Below the pieces are notes generated by a model. That model worked only from the letters and a program-made list of their open reading frames with translations, had not been told where the DNA came from and ran no database searches. This document shows, piece after piece, positions 33,466 through 41,616 of a stretch of 64,000 nt of DNA. Position 1 is the stretch's first letter, and each line of letters opens with the position of its first letter. The stretch is from JAENVU01 sp038250905 (GTDB lineage: Bacteria; Actinomycetota; Acidimicrobiia; IMCC26256; JAENVU01). Where the stretch lies: positions 62,001 to 126,000 of the forward strand of contig JBBSBV010000005.1 in assembly GCA_038250905.1 (NCBI GenBank). The letters are read 5' to 3'. Both the position numbers and the translations under genes were made by a program.

Positions 33466-35327
33466 CAGTAGTTCGCCGGGAGGAACCGGCTCAGCTGTTC
33501 GAAGAACGGGAAGAGCAACGCCAGCACGATGGGGACGCCGACGAGGAACGCGGCCCGCCGCACCCAGTGGCGGCTGAGCCAGACCATGCCGAGGTACGCA
33601 GCGCCCACCATCGCGGCCCAGAACAGCGCAGGCAACGCCGCACCCGAGTCTCCCGAGGTACTGGTGTCGTTCGCCACCGAGGCTTTCGTGACGGTCCGAA
33701 CCTTCGGTGCGGCGGCCGGGGTCACACGCGGCGCAAGTTTCGCGACGACGATGAGGCGCTTCTGGGCGCTGAACTTCGGGTGACACGTCGTGAGCGTCAG
33801 CCGGTTGTCCTCCTTCGGGAACAGCACGTCGTTCTGGGACGGCGACACCGGGAACGGCGCCTCGCTGACGATGTACTTGAAGTTTCCCTGCAGGGTGGTG
33901 ACGAGGATCGCGTCGCCCGGAGTGAGCTCGTCGATCCGGTTGAACGGCGCGCCGTACGTGGTGCGGTGACCCGCGATCGCGGCGTTGCCCGGCTGGCCCG
34001 GCAGTGGCGTGTTCCGATAGTGGCCGGGTCCCTTGCGGAGATCGCTGACGCCGGTGCCCTCGACGACCGCCTGCTCCACGCCGACCTTCGGGATCTTGAT
34101 CACTGCGACGGCCTCGCCGCTGGGCGCCGCCGGTGGCGCGGCCACGGTGGTGGGAGTGGTCACCGTCGACGGATCGCCACTGGCGACGCTGGAACTCTGT
34201 GACGGCTGGGACGCGACCGCGACCTGGAACGAATGCTGCAGGCGCGCCTGGTCCCGGTGTTCGAGTGCCGCGGTTCCCCAGAGCTGGAAGACGACGAACA
34301 GGAGGAGCAGGACTCCGAGATTCCGCAACCCGGTGCCGACCATGGCCCAACGACTGCGCCGCCGCTTGGCTCGGCTCCGTCGCGAAGATGGTTCGGGAGA
34401 CTCGGCGTGCGGGTCGACGGCCGGCGGGACGAAGACCGGCTCGGGGCTGACCGGACGCGCCGGGGCGGGCGGAGGCGCGCTCCCGGGTGGAGCCATCGGT
34501 GGAACGACGCGCAAGGCGGGAGGCGCGACGGTCGGGACCGGTTGGGTCATCGGTTCCGGTTGCACGACCGCCTGCGTGGCGGCAGCCGCGGCCGCGGCCA
34601 ATGCGACCGACGGTGCCACCGACGATCCCGACGGGCCGGGAACGGTCGGCACGGCGTGAGCCGCCGGCGCGTTGGCCACCGTCAACGCCGCCGCGGTTGC
34701 CGGCAGCGTGGCGGGCGGGACGGATCCGCCCGCGCGTCCCGCTATCGACGACGAGCCGTCGACCGCACTGCGCAGATCGGCGAAGAACGCGTCGTCCGCC
34801 CCCTTGACCGGGGCGTCGAGATCGAGATCTCCCATCGGTTCCGGCATTGCGGCCGCGCCGACGGCCGCACCGATCCCGGTCGCCGGCGGGGTCGGCGGGA
34901 CCGGCACGGCGTCCGGTTGCCGCCCGCCGTACTGGTCCTGGAGGACCGCGGTGACGCGTTCGTGGGAGTTCGTGACGGTCGTCCGCAACCGCTGTTCGAG
35001 CTGGGCCAACTCGGTGAGTCCCTCGAGGAGTGCCGTGTAGTCCTCGGCCAGGACCCGAGCCACGGAGTCCCGGGTGATCTCCGCGATCGCGGCGGCCCGC
35101 TCGTGGGCCTGCGCGACGAGCGACTGTGCCTCCTGCTCGGCGGCGGCGAGGCGCTCGACCGTGACCTGATCGGCGCGGGCGCGCGCGTCCTCTTCCATGC
35201 GCTGCACCATCATCAGGGCGCGGCCGAGCGCAGCTTCGGCGGCGATCTGTTGCTCTGCTGTCGGTGCGACTGGGCTCGGGTCCGCGGGCGCGGCACCGGA
35301 TGACGGGAGCGGTGGTTCTCCGTTCAC
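33465..35327 (-). CDS. Sortase with long cytoplasmic coiled-coil domain
   Basis: A 620-residue protein of unusual build. Residues about 20-135 form an Ala/Glu-rich coiled coil like those of DivIVA-type proteins. A Pro/Ala-rich linker runs to about 315, then a basic patch and one membrane helix (about 328-355). The sortase domain follows, with H454 (IAGHRTTYG), C515 (LTTCHPKF) and R524 (KRLIVVAK), and two more membrane helices end the protein. The N-terminal half should lie in the cytoplasm. The GTG at 35327 overlaps the upstream stop as GTGA; ATG 35351 is the alternative. Two neighbours upstream carry LPXTG-like tails. Confidence 0.87.
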   Translation of the reverse strand: MNGEPPLPSSGAAPADPSPVAPTAEQQIAAEAALGRALMMVQRMEEDARARADQVTVERLAAAEQEAQSLVAQAHERAAAIAEITRDSVARVLAEDYTALLEGLTELAQLEQRLRTTVTNSHERVTAVLQDQYGGRQPDAVPVPPTPPATGIGAAVGAAAMPEPMGDLDLDAPVKGADDAFFADLRSAVDGSSSIAGRAGGSVPPATLPATAAALTVANAPAAHAVPTVPGPSGSSVAPSVALAAAAAAATQAVVQPEPMTQPVPTVAPPALRVVPPMAPPGSAPPPAPARPVSPEPVFVPPAVDPHAESPEPSSRRSRAKRRRSRWAMVGTGLRNLGVLLLLFVVFQLWGTAALEHRDQARLQHSFQVAVASQPSQSSSVASGDPSTVTTPTTVAAPPAAPSGEAVAVIKIPKVGVEQAVVEGTGVSDLRKGPGHYRNTPLPGQPGNAAIAGHRTTYGAPFNRIDELTPGDAILVTTLQGNFKYIVSEAPFPVSPSQNDVLFPKEDNRLTLTTCHPKFSAQKRLIVVAKLAPRVTPAAAPKVRTVTKASVANDTSTSGDSGAALPALFWAAMVGAAYLGMVWLSRHWVRRAAFLVGVPIVLALLFPFFEQLSRFLPANY

Positions 35328-36634
35328 CGCGACGCGCGCCGCCGGAGCCATCCGCCGGTGGCGGCGAGCATCCCACCCGCACCGAGGAGCAGCCCGAAGT
35401 CGGGCCCACCGGTCAATGCGAGACTCGGCCCGGTGTCGCCGCCATTTCCGTTCGTCAGTTCCGATCCCGAGACATCGGTTCCGGCCGGTGCGGTCGTCGT
35501 GGACGTGGTGGTGGTCGTCGCCGTCGTCGGGATCGCCGCCGCGACGACCGCCAGACTCTTGGTCACGACGGCAGGAGGCAGCACCGGGTCACCAACGCCC
35601 GCGGCTGCCGCCTGCCCCGTCTCGAGGCCGTACTTCGCGAATGTCCCGATCCCGGTGGCCACCTCCGGCGTGACCCCCGATGTCGGAATGACGAGGTAGT
35701 TGACCATCGCGACCGGATACGCGGTCGGATCAGTCGCCGCGACATAGTCGACGCCGAGCAGGTTGCGGTCGTTCAGCTTCCAGGTCGCGATGGTCTTCGC
35801 CGCGTTGGCCGGGGTCGGCAGCACGTAGGCGCCGGACACGTTCTTCACCTTCACGATGTCCGCGCCCGCCGTGGTGGCCTGCATCGCCCAGGCGTTGTCG
35901 ACGTAGGTGATACGCGTGTCCCCGCCCTCACTCGCGCCGACGACATCGGCGATCGCGAACGACGAGGTCCGGGAATCCGCACCGGCGAAGAAGGGAAACA
36001 GTTCCACAGGTTCGTCGGGGAACCCACGCTGCGGGTCTTCCATGAAGCTCTTCCACACGGCCGGCGCGGAGAACTTGAAGAACGAGGTCGCGGCATAGGT
36101 CGCGGCGTCGGCCTGACCTCGGACCGTCGGCGTGATCTTCTTGGGCGGCAGGGCAACCCCGGGGTTGTCGGCCAGGATCTCGGGGTCGTCCCAGTTCGTG
36201 ATCCCGCCGGTGAAGATCTTCGCCAAGGTCGCGCCGGAGAGCTGGAGGCCCTTGATCGGTTGCCCTTGCGCGTTGTAGAGGTGATAGAGGAACGCGAGCG
36301 CCCCGCCGGCGAGCGGCGCGTACACGTACGTCTTCTTCTTGGTCGTGAGCCGGGCGTCTTCTGCGGTGGTGAACGGTGTCCCGCTCACCACGAAGTCGGT
36401 CTTGCCCTTGATGAACTCGTCACGACCGAAGCCGGAACCGTCGGCCGAGTAGTCGATCGTCGTCGACAGCGGAGCGGCCGCGACGGCCTTCTGCCACACG
36501 CCGAGCAAGGGATCGGCCGAATCCGATCCCGCACCTTTCACCACGGTGGCGGCCCCGATCGAGTGGGCAGGGACCACTGCCGCGACCAGGAGACCGACGA
36601 CCACCAGGATGCGAGATGCGTACCGCCTCGTCAT
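35324..36634 (-). CDS. PstS-like substrate-binding protein with LALTG cell-wall anchor
   Basis: A 436-residue surface protein. The signal peptide ends in GAA near residue 29; the PstS-like fold follows (VVKGAGSDSADPLLGVW, SADGSGFGRDEF, DFVVSGTPFT). After a Thr-rich spacer comes SLALTGG, a hydrophobic helix and RRRASR, a sorting signal of the LAXTG kind used by class E sortases. Phosphate binding is likely but not certain, since the ligand loop differs from true PstS. It sits six bases after pstS and overlaps the sortase gene. Confidence 0.85.
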   Translation of the reverse strand: MTRRYASRILVVVGLLVAAVVPAHSIGAATVVKGAGSDSADPLLGVWQKAVAAAPLSTTIDYSADGSGFGRDEFIKGKTDFVVSGTPFTTAEDARLTTKKKTYVYAPLAGGALAFLYHLYNAQGQPIKGLQLSGATLAKIFTGGITNWDDPEILADNPGVALPPKKITPTVRGQADAATYAATSFFKFSAPAVWKSFMEDPQRGFPDEPVELFPFFAGADSRTSSFAIADVVGASEGGDTRITYVDNAWAMQATTAGADIVKVKNVSGAYVLPTPANAAKTIATWKLNDRNLLGVDYVAATDPTAYPVAMVNYLVIPTSGVTPEVATGIGTFAKYGLETGQAAAAGVGDPVLPPAVVTKSLAVVAAAIPTTATTTTTSTTTAPAGTDVSGSELTNGNGGDTGPSLALTGGPDFGLLLGAGGMLAATGGWLRRRASR

Positions 36635-36640
36635 CAGCTG

Positions 36641-38209
36641 CTACGCCTTCTGCTGCTTGACTTTGCGCCGCCGCACCCATTCGCCGACGCCCACGAACGC
36701 GAGTCCCAGCGGGACGAGTTGGACGACGTCGGAACCCGTGTGGCCCAGCGGACCCGGGGTCGGTGGGCCGGCCGCCGCATTGGTCGCCGTGGCGCCCGCC
36801 ACCTGGGTACTACGCCGAGCGGCAGTTCCGGAAGCTGTCACGCCCCCCACGGTCGAGCCCGGCGTGTTCGCAGCTTCCGGGGGTGGAGAGCCCTCGGGGC
36901 GAGGTGGTGCACCGGGAATCTTCTGCGCGGCGTTGAGGGCGAGCGCCACCAGGTTCGTCGGCAGCGCGGCGTAGCCGAGCGAGTTCGCCTTCTTCTGCCC
37001 GTCGAGCACCGAGTACTGGACGTAGGCCGCGATCGTCTTGCCCTTCTCGGGCGAGAAGCCCGTCGTCGGCGCGATCAGGTAGCTGTACGACGACGGGTTG
37101 TAGAGGGCCGCGCCCGGAGCCCGGAAGTTCAGCTTCTGGGTCCCGTCGGCGTTCGTCGTCGCGAAGGCCAGGGCGGCGGTGACGGCTTGGAACGTCGGTT
37201 GCACGTAGGCGCCGGCGTTGTTCTTCATGAACGCGTTGGGCATACCACGCTGCAACGCGAACCCGGCTTCGACCGCGGTGATGGAACTCTCACCGGTGAC
37301 CGGGTTGGCGACGAGGTTCGCACAACCGTCGGATCCGTTCGCCCCGCGCGCCTGGCCGAAGTTCTGGGGCCAGAACGACGTCGGGCCGTTGGCGATCCCC
37401 TGCTCGCTCGCAAACTTCTTCCAGACGTCCGGCATCAGGTCGATGCAGTACTGGCTGAAGAAGTAGGAGGTACCGGAACCGTCCGAGCGCACGACCGGGC
37501 GGATCGGCGAGGGCTTGAGCTGTCGGCCGTTGTTGTCGGCCGAGATCTGCGGATCGTTCCAGGTCGTGATCTGACCGGTGAAGATCTTGCATGCGGTGTT
37601 CGCCGACAGTCGCAGGTCGGTGATCTTGCGACCGGCCGAATCCTTGAGGTTGTACATCATTCCCAGCCCACCGGCGGTGATCGGCACGTAGACGAACGCC
37701 CGCTTGAGTCCCTGGCGTTCACTGTCACTGAACTGGATGTCCGACACCCCGAAGTCGACCGCGTTGTTGATGAAGTTCGTCCGTCCGGCGGTGGAACCGT
37801 TGGGCTGGTAATCGACGCGGAGTCCGCATGCCTTGTTGACGTCGGCCCGCCACTGGTCGATCACGATCTGGGGGAACGACGCGCCCGAACCGACCACGGG
37901 CGACGCGCCCGCGGCCGGGCACGCGAAGGAGGCGGCCGACACTGCTGCTGCTGCCGCCGCACTCACCTGCTGACGGACCGGGACCGTGGTCGGTGTCGAC
38001 GGGGCGCCGGATCCGCTGACCTGGCCGTCGGCTCCGATCGCCCCGGTGGCAGCGGGGTCGGACGGGGTACTCGCACCTGCGACCACGGACGGCGTCGACT
38101 CCGCCGCCGGCGTCGCGGTGTCGGCGCCCGCGATCGCGGGGAGCAGACCGACGGTGATCAACGTGATGCCCAGTGCGTAACTCGTGGCGGCAAGCGCGGC
38201 ACGACGCAT
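36641..38209 (-). CDS. pstS: PstS phosphate-binding protein with LPXTG-like cell-wall anchor
   Basis: A 522-residue wall-anchored version of the phosphate-binding subunit of the Pst transporter. The signal peptide ends near residue 29, then a low-complexity spacer to about 95. The PstS core shows VVGSGASFPQIVIDQW, PNGSTAGRTNF and DFGVSDIQFSDSE, typical phosphate loops. The C-terminus has a Thr/Ala-rich spacer and LGHTGSD, a helix and RRRKVKQQ. The ATG at 38209 has GGAGGAA. A four-unit PHO box begins about 50 bases upstream. It lies downstream of pstB and heads the seven-gene surface unit. Confidence 0.93.
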   Translation of the reverse strand: MRRAALAATSYALGITLITVGLLPAIAGADTATPAAESTPSVVAGASTPSDPAATGAIGADGQVSGSGAPSTPTTVPVRQQVSAAAAAAVSAASFACPAAGASPVVGSGASFPQIVIDQWRADVNKACGLRVDYQPNGSTAGRTNFINNAVDFGVSDIQFSDSERQGLKRAFVYVPITAGGLGMMYNLKDSAGRKITDLRLSANTACKIFTGQITTWNDPQISADNNGRQLKPSPIRPVVRSDGSGTSYFFSQYCIDLMPDVWKKFASEQGIANGPTSFWPQNFGQARGANGSDGCANLVANPVTGESSITAVEAGFALQRGMPNAFMKNNAGAYVQPTFQAVTAALAFATTNADGTQKLNFRAPGAALYNPSSYSYLIAPTTGFSPEKGKTIAAYVQYSVLDGQKKANSLGYAALPTNLVALALNAAQKIPGAPPRPEGSPPPEAANTPGSTVGGVTASGTAARRSTQVAGATATNAAAGPPTPGPLGHTGSDVVQLVPLGLAFVGVGEWVRRRKVKQQKA

Positions 38210-38256
38210 GAAGTTCCTCCCAGAAACGACGACGATGCGGACGGTACAAAGGCGAG

Positions 38257-38311
38257 TTGAACGCCAAAGTGGGGCGACCTGAACTCCATCTGAACCCGAC
38301 GGGAACAGTCG
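38257..38311 (-). promoter_or_regulatory. PHO box upstream of the pstS surface operon
   Basis: The hexamers TTGAAC (38257), CTGAAC (38279), CTGAAC (38290) and GGGAAC (38301) are spaced by exact multiples of 11 bases. Read toward pstS they give GTTCAG/GTTCCC direct repeats, the layout of PhoP/RegX3-type binding sites in actinobacteria. Confidence 0.78.
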
Positions 38312-38358
38312 ACGCAGGCGAACCGGAATGAGTCGAACGGCTCGGTCGGGATCCCGGT

Positions 38359-39246
38359 TCAGCCGAACCGGCCCTGGATGTAGTCGGCAGTGCGGGGATC
38401 GCGTGGTGCGCCGAACACCTGCGCGGTCGCGCCGGCCTCCACGACGCGACCGGGTTCTTCCATCTTCTCCACCAGGAAGAACGCGCACTGGTCGGAGACG
38501 CGTGCCGCCTGCTGCATGTTGTGGGTGACGATCACGATCGTCACCTGCTGGACGAGTTCGCGCATCGTCTCCTCGATGATGCGCGTCGACATCGGGTCGA
38601 GCGCGGAACACGGTTCGTCCATGAGGAGCACGTCCGGGGAGACGGCCAACGCCCGTGCGATACAGAGGCGCTGCTGCTGGCCTCCGGACAGGGCGCCACC
38701 CAGGGCACTCAACCGGGTCTTGACTTCTTCCCAGAGTCCGGCGCGGCGGAGGCACGACTCGACGAGTTGATCCTTTTCCATCGACGCCTTCGAACCCGAG
38801 AGCTTCAATCCCGACAGCACGTTCTCCTCGATGGTCATGGTCGGGAACGGGTTCGGTTTCTGGAACACCATGCCGATCTTGAGGCGGGTCTCGGTCACGC
38901 GGAGCTGCGGACCGTAGATGTCGACGCCGTCGAGGGTCACCGTGCCGGACAGGGCGGCACTGGGCACGAGTTCGTGCATCCGGTTCAGGATGCGGAGGAA
39001 CGTCGACTTCCCACAGCCCGAGGGTCCGATCAGCGCGGTGACCTCGTTCGGTCGCATCGCCAGCGAGACGCGCTCCAACACTTTGCGCGAGCCGAACCAC
39101 GCGCTCACCGAGTCCGCGACCAGCGCCGAACCGGGTCGAGCCTGAGTGGCGCCGCGAGCGTCTGCCGTCTCCGCGGCGAACAGGTCGTCGGCCGACCGTC
39201 CGCCCGGATCGGTCGAGGCGCCAGGCCGTAGATCGGTGAGGTTCAT
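38359..39246 (-). CDS. pstB: PstB, phosphate transporter ATPase
   Basis: The ATPase of the PstSCAB phosphate importer. The 295-residue protein has a 35-residue N-terminal extension, Walker A GPSGCGKST, Q-loop region VFQKPNPFP, signature LSGGQQQRLCIARAL, Walker B VLLMDEPCSALDP and the switch histidine IVTHNMQQA. It starts at ATG 39246, two bases after the pstA stop. It forms one of two complete pst sets in the window. Read-through from upstream reading frames is a shadow. Confidence 0.96.
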   Translation of the reverse strand: MNLTDLRPGASTDPGGRSADDLFAAETADARGATQARPGSALVADSVSAWFGSRKVLERVSLAMRPNEVTALIGPSGCGKSTFLRILNRMHELVPSAALSGTVTLDGVDIYGPQLRVTETRLKIGMVFQKPNPFPTMTIEENVLSGLKLSGSKASMEKDQLVESCLRRAGLWEEVKTRLSALGGALSGGQQQRLCIARALAVSPDVLLMDEPCSALDPMSTRIIEETMRELVQQVTIVIVTHNMQQAARVSDQCAFFLVEKMEEPGRVVEAGATAQVFGAPRDPRTADYIQGRFG

Positions 39247-39248
39247 GT

Positions 39249-40334
39249 TCAACGGGTTGCCTTTCGTCGGTCGCGGCCGAGGATGCGGGCCAGGGTGAAC
39301 AGGAAGAGGACCAGGAAGATGAGCACCAAGGCGCCGGTCCAGGCCCGTGCGATCTGGGCGTCGTTCGGGCTGCGGATGAGCTTCAGGATGAAGAGGGGAA
39401 GATCGTCCTGGTTGCTCTCGAACGGATTCCAGTTGAGGGCGGACGACCCGAGCACCGCCAGCACCATTGGCGCGGTCTCGCCGATCGCGCGGGCCATTCC
39501 GAGCAGCGCGGCGGAGATCAGACCGCTCTTCGCATTGGGGAGCACCACCCGCAGCACGGTCTTCCACTGGGGCGCGCCCAACGCGAGGGATGCCTCCCGC
39601 AAGCTGTCGGGAACGATGCGCAGCATCTCTTCCGAGGCTCGGGTGACGGTGGGAATGAACAACACGATGAGCGCCATCGATCCGGCCCACCCCGAGAACC
39701 CTTTGCCCAGCCCGACCACCCAGAACGAGTACACGAACAGCCCCGCGACGATCGACGGCAAGCCGCTCATGGAGTCGATGACGAATCGGACCCCGCGGGT
39801 CATGCGACCCTTGATCTCGTTCAGATAGATCGCGGTCATGATCGCGAGGGGAATCGCCACCGCGGCCGCCAGCCCCACCTGTTCGAGTGTCCCGACGATG
39901 GAGTGGAACGCACCGCCGCCCTTGTCCTGCGGGCCGACGCTTTCCAAGGTCTCGGTGAAGAACGCGAAGTTCAGATACTTCAACCCCTTGGTGACGACGA
40001 AGACGACGATCATCACGAGCGGGATGAACGCGAGCGACGCACCGGTCGCCAGCACCACGGTCATGAGCCGATCCGTGGCGACCAGCGAACCATGGATCGA
40101 ACGTGCGACCGATCGGTAGATCAGCAGGAATGCGCAATACCAGATCAGCACCGCACCGAACGCGCCGTTCCACGCCACCGCGCTGAAGATCAACCAGGTC
40201 AGCGCGGCGGCCGAAACGGCCGAACCGACGATTTCCAAACCGTCCACCAACTGGAAGACGCGCGTCGGAGTCGGCACTTCCGGTGAGGCGACGGCCGGCG
40301 CCGCCACGCGCACTCGGTCGTCCATCTCGATCAT
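39249..40334 (-). CDS. pstA: PstA, phosphate transporter permease with extended N-terminus
   Basis: An inner-membrane permease of 361 residues. The first 90 residues hold two extra hydrophobic helices (VGSAVSAAALTWLIFSAVAW and AVLIWYCAFLLIYR) not present in the second PstA of this window. The ABC permease core contains the ATPase-contact loop LREASLALGAPQWKTVLRVVLP. It overlaps pstC by four bases (ATGA). The operon order is pstC-pstA-pstB. Confidence 0.94.
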   Translation of the reverse strand: MIEMDDRVRVAAPAVASPEVPTPTRVFQLVDGLEIVGSAVSAAALTWLIFSAVAWNGAFGAVLIWYCAFLLIYRSVARSIHGSLVATDRLMTVVLATGASLAFIPLVMIVVFVVTKGLKYLNFAFFTETLESVGPQDKGGGAFHSIVGTLEQVGLAAAVAIPLAIMTAIYLNEIKGRMTRGVRFVIDSMSGLPSIVAGLFVYSFWVVGLGKGFSGWAGSMALIVLFIPTVTRASEEMLRIVPDSLREASLALGAPQWKTVLRVVLPNAKSGLISAALLGMARAIGETAPMVLAVLGSSALNWNPFESNQDDLPLFILKLIRSPNDAQIARAWTGALVLIFLVLFLFTLARILGRDRRKATR

Positions 40335-41320
40335 CGGGACGACGCCTTCGCGCTCTTGCCCCGCGACACCACGAGCCGGGCGAGTGAGTTCACGATCAGG
40401 GTGAGGATGAACAGGGCCAGCCCGATCGCCATCAGCGCCTGTCGGTGCGCGAGGTCGGCTTCGTTGAACTCGTTGAAGATCGTGCTCGCGACCGTCGAGC
40501 CACCCGGCTTGATGATGCTGGCCTGGATCTTGAACAGCGGCGAGAGAATCAACGCGATCGCGACCGTCTCGCCCAGTGCCCGACCGAGGCCGAGCATGGC
40601 GCCGCCGATGATCCCACTGCGGCCGAACGGCAGGATCACCCGGCGCACCACACCCCAGCGGGTTCCACCGAGGCCGAGCGCGGCTTCACACTGATCGCGA
40701 GGTACCTGCGCGATGACTTCACGAATGACCGAAGCGGTGATCGGCACGATCATGATCGAGAGCACGATCGCGGCCATGAAGATCGAGTTCGTGTAGAGCC
40801 CGCCGTCGGCTTGGAAGATCGGAATCCAACCCAGGTGCCGACTCAACCAACCGGCGGTGCCGTTGGCGTTCGGCATCACGTAGAACAGACCCCACAGCCC
40901 GAAGATGATGCTCGGAAACGCAGCCAACAGGTCGACCATCCCCGTGAGGAACGAGCGCAGGCGCTTCGGCGCGTACTCGTTGATCAGCACCGCGGTCGCG
41001 ATCGAGATCGGCACCGCGAGCACCAACGCGATTCCCGACACGAGCACCGTGTCGTAGATGAGTCCGGCGACGCCGTAGCTCGGCTTGAGGCCGACCGGCT
41101 GCCATTTCGTGCTCGTCAGAAAGTTGCCGATCCCGACCTTGGAGATGGCCGGCCAACCCTCGACGACGAGGAAGAGTGCGATCGAGCCGATGAGGAGGAA
41201 GACGAAGATCCCCGCCGCGCTCGTGAGTCGGCGGAAGACGACGTCACCGCGAGTTCGCGACGCGCCGAACGAGCGCGGCCGATCATCCACGAATCCGGTA
41301 GTCGCAGCGGAGAGCGCCAT
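40331..41320 (-). CDS. pstC: PstC, phosphate transporter permease
   Basis: A 329-residue permease with six predicted membrane helices and the permease-ATPase contact loop CEAALGLGGTRWGVVRRVILP. ATG 41320 has a strong GGAGGAAGAG site; the upstream part of the open frame is Arg-rich shadow sequence. It is the first gene of the pstC-pstA-pstB unit. A PHO-box-like direct repeat and a 17-bp palindrome lie in the 296-base gap to the divergent surface-protein gene. Confidence 0.95.
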   Translation of the reverse strand: MALSAATTGFVDDRPRSFGASRTRGDVVFRRLTSAAGIFVFLLIGSIALFLVVEGWPAISKVGIGNFLTSTKWQPVGLKPSYGVAGLIYDTVLVSGIALVLAVPISIATAVLINEYAPKRLRSFLTGMVDLLAAFPSIIFGLWGLFYVMPNANGTAGWLSRHLGWIPIFQADGGLYTNSIFMAAIVLSIMIVPITASVIREVIAQVPRDQCEAALGLGGTRWGVVRRVILPFGRSGIIGGAMLGLGRALGETVAIALILSPLFKIQASIIKPGGSTVASTIFNEFNEADLAHRQALMAIGLALFILTLIVNSLARLVVSRGKSAKASSR

Positions 41321-41377
41321 CTCTTCCTCCTCGGGTACGAGGTTGGCGACTCGACGTGCAACTGTCAGGCTCCGGCC

Positions 41378-41410
41378 GGTGAAGAACAGGCGAACATTCG
41401 CCGACGAAAC
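41378..41410 (-). promoter_or_regulatory. PHO-box-like direct repeats upstream of pstC
   Basis: Three consecutive 11-base units, GGTGAAGAACA, GGCGAACATTC and GCCGACGAAAC, begin 58 bases before pstC. Read toward pstC they give TTCACC/GTTCGCC, near the actinobacterial PHO box consensus. A further GGCGAAC unit lies at 41450-41456. Confidence 0.62.
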
Positions 41411-41455
41411 CGCCGCCCCGTCCCGCGGGTAACGCGGAAGCGACCAGCAGGCGAA

Positions 41456-41472
41456 CAGTTGTCGGACAACTG
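41456..41472. promoter_or_regulatory. Perfect 17-bp palindrome between divergent pstC and a surface-protein gene
   Basis: CAGTTGTC-G-GACAACTG, with 8-base arms, lies 136 bases from pstC and about 145 bases from the divergent start at 41617. This form suits a dimeric repressor operator. No regulator gene is adjacent. The rest of this 296-base gap shows no other gene. Confidence 0.55.
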
Positions 41473-41616
41473 CGCTGCGCCTTGACCGTTCCCGGTTCGT
41501 ACCGTCACCCTGAGCGCACTGCATCCGCCACGCTCCGAGGTCAGCCGACAACGGCCGAGACCGAGGACCGGCGGAGCGAAGTCGGACACCTTCGAGACGG
41601 CGGGAGCGCACCCAGC

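Noticed and set aside
35264..38260. A 998-codon open frame on the plus strand
   Set aside because: It lies opposite two clear PstS-like genes, its product is Arg/Gly/His-rich low-quality sequence, and it is the expected mirror of high-GC codon use.
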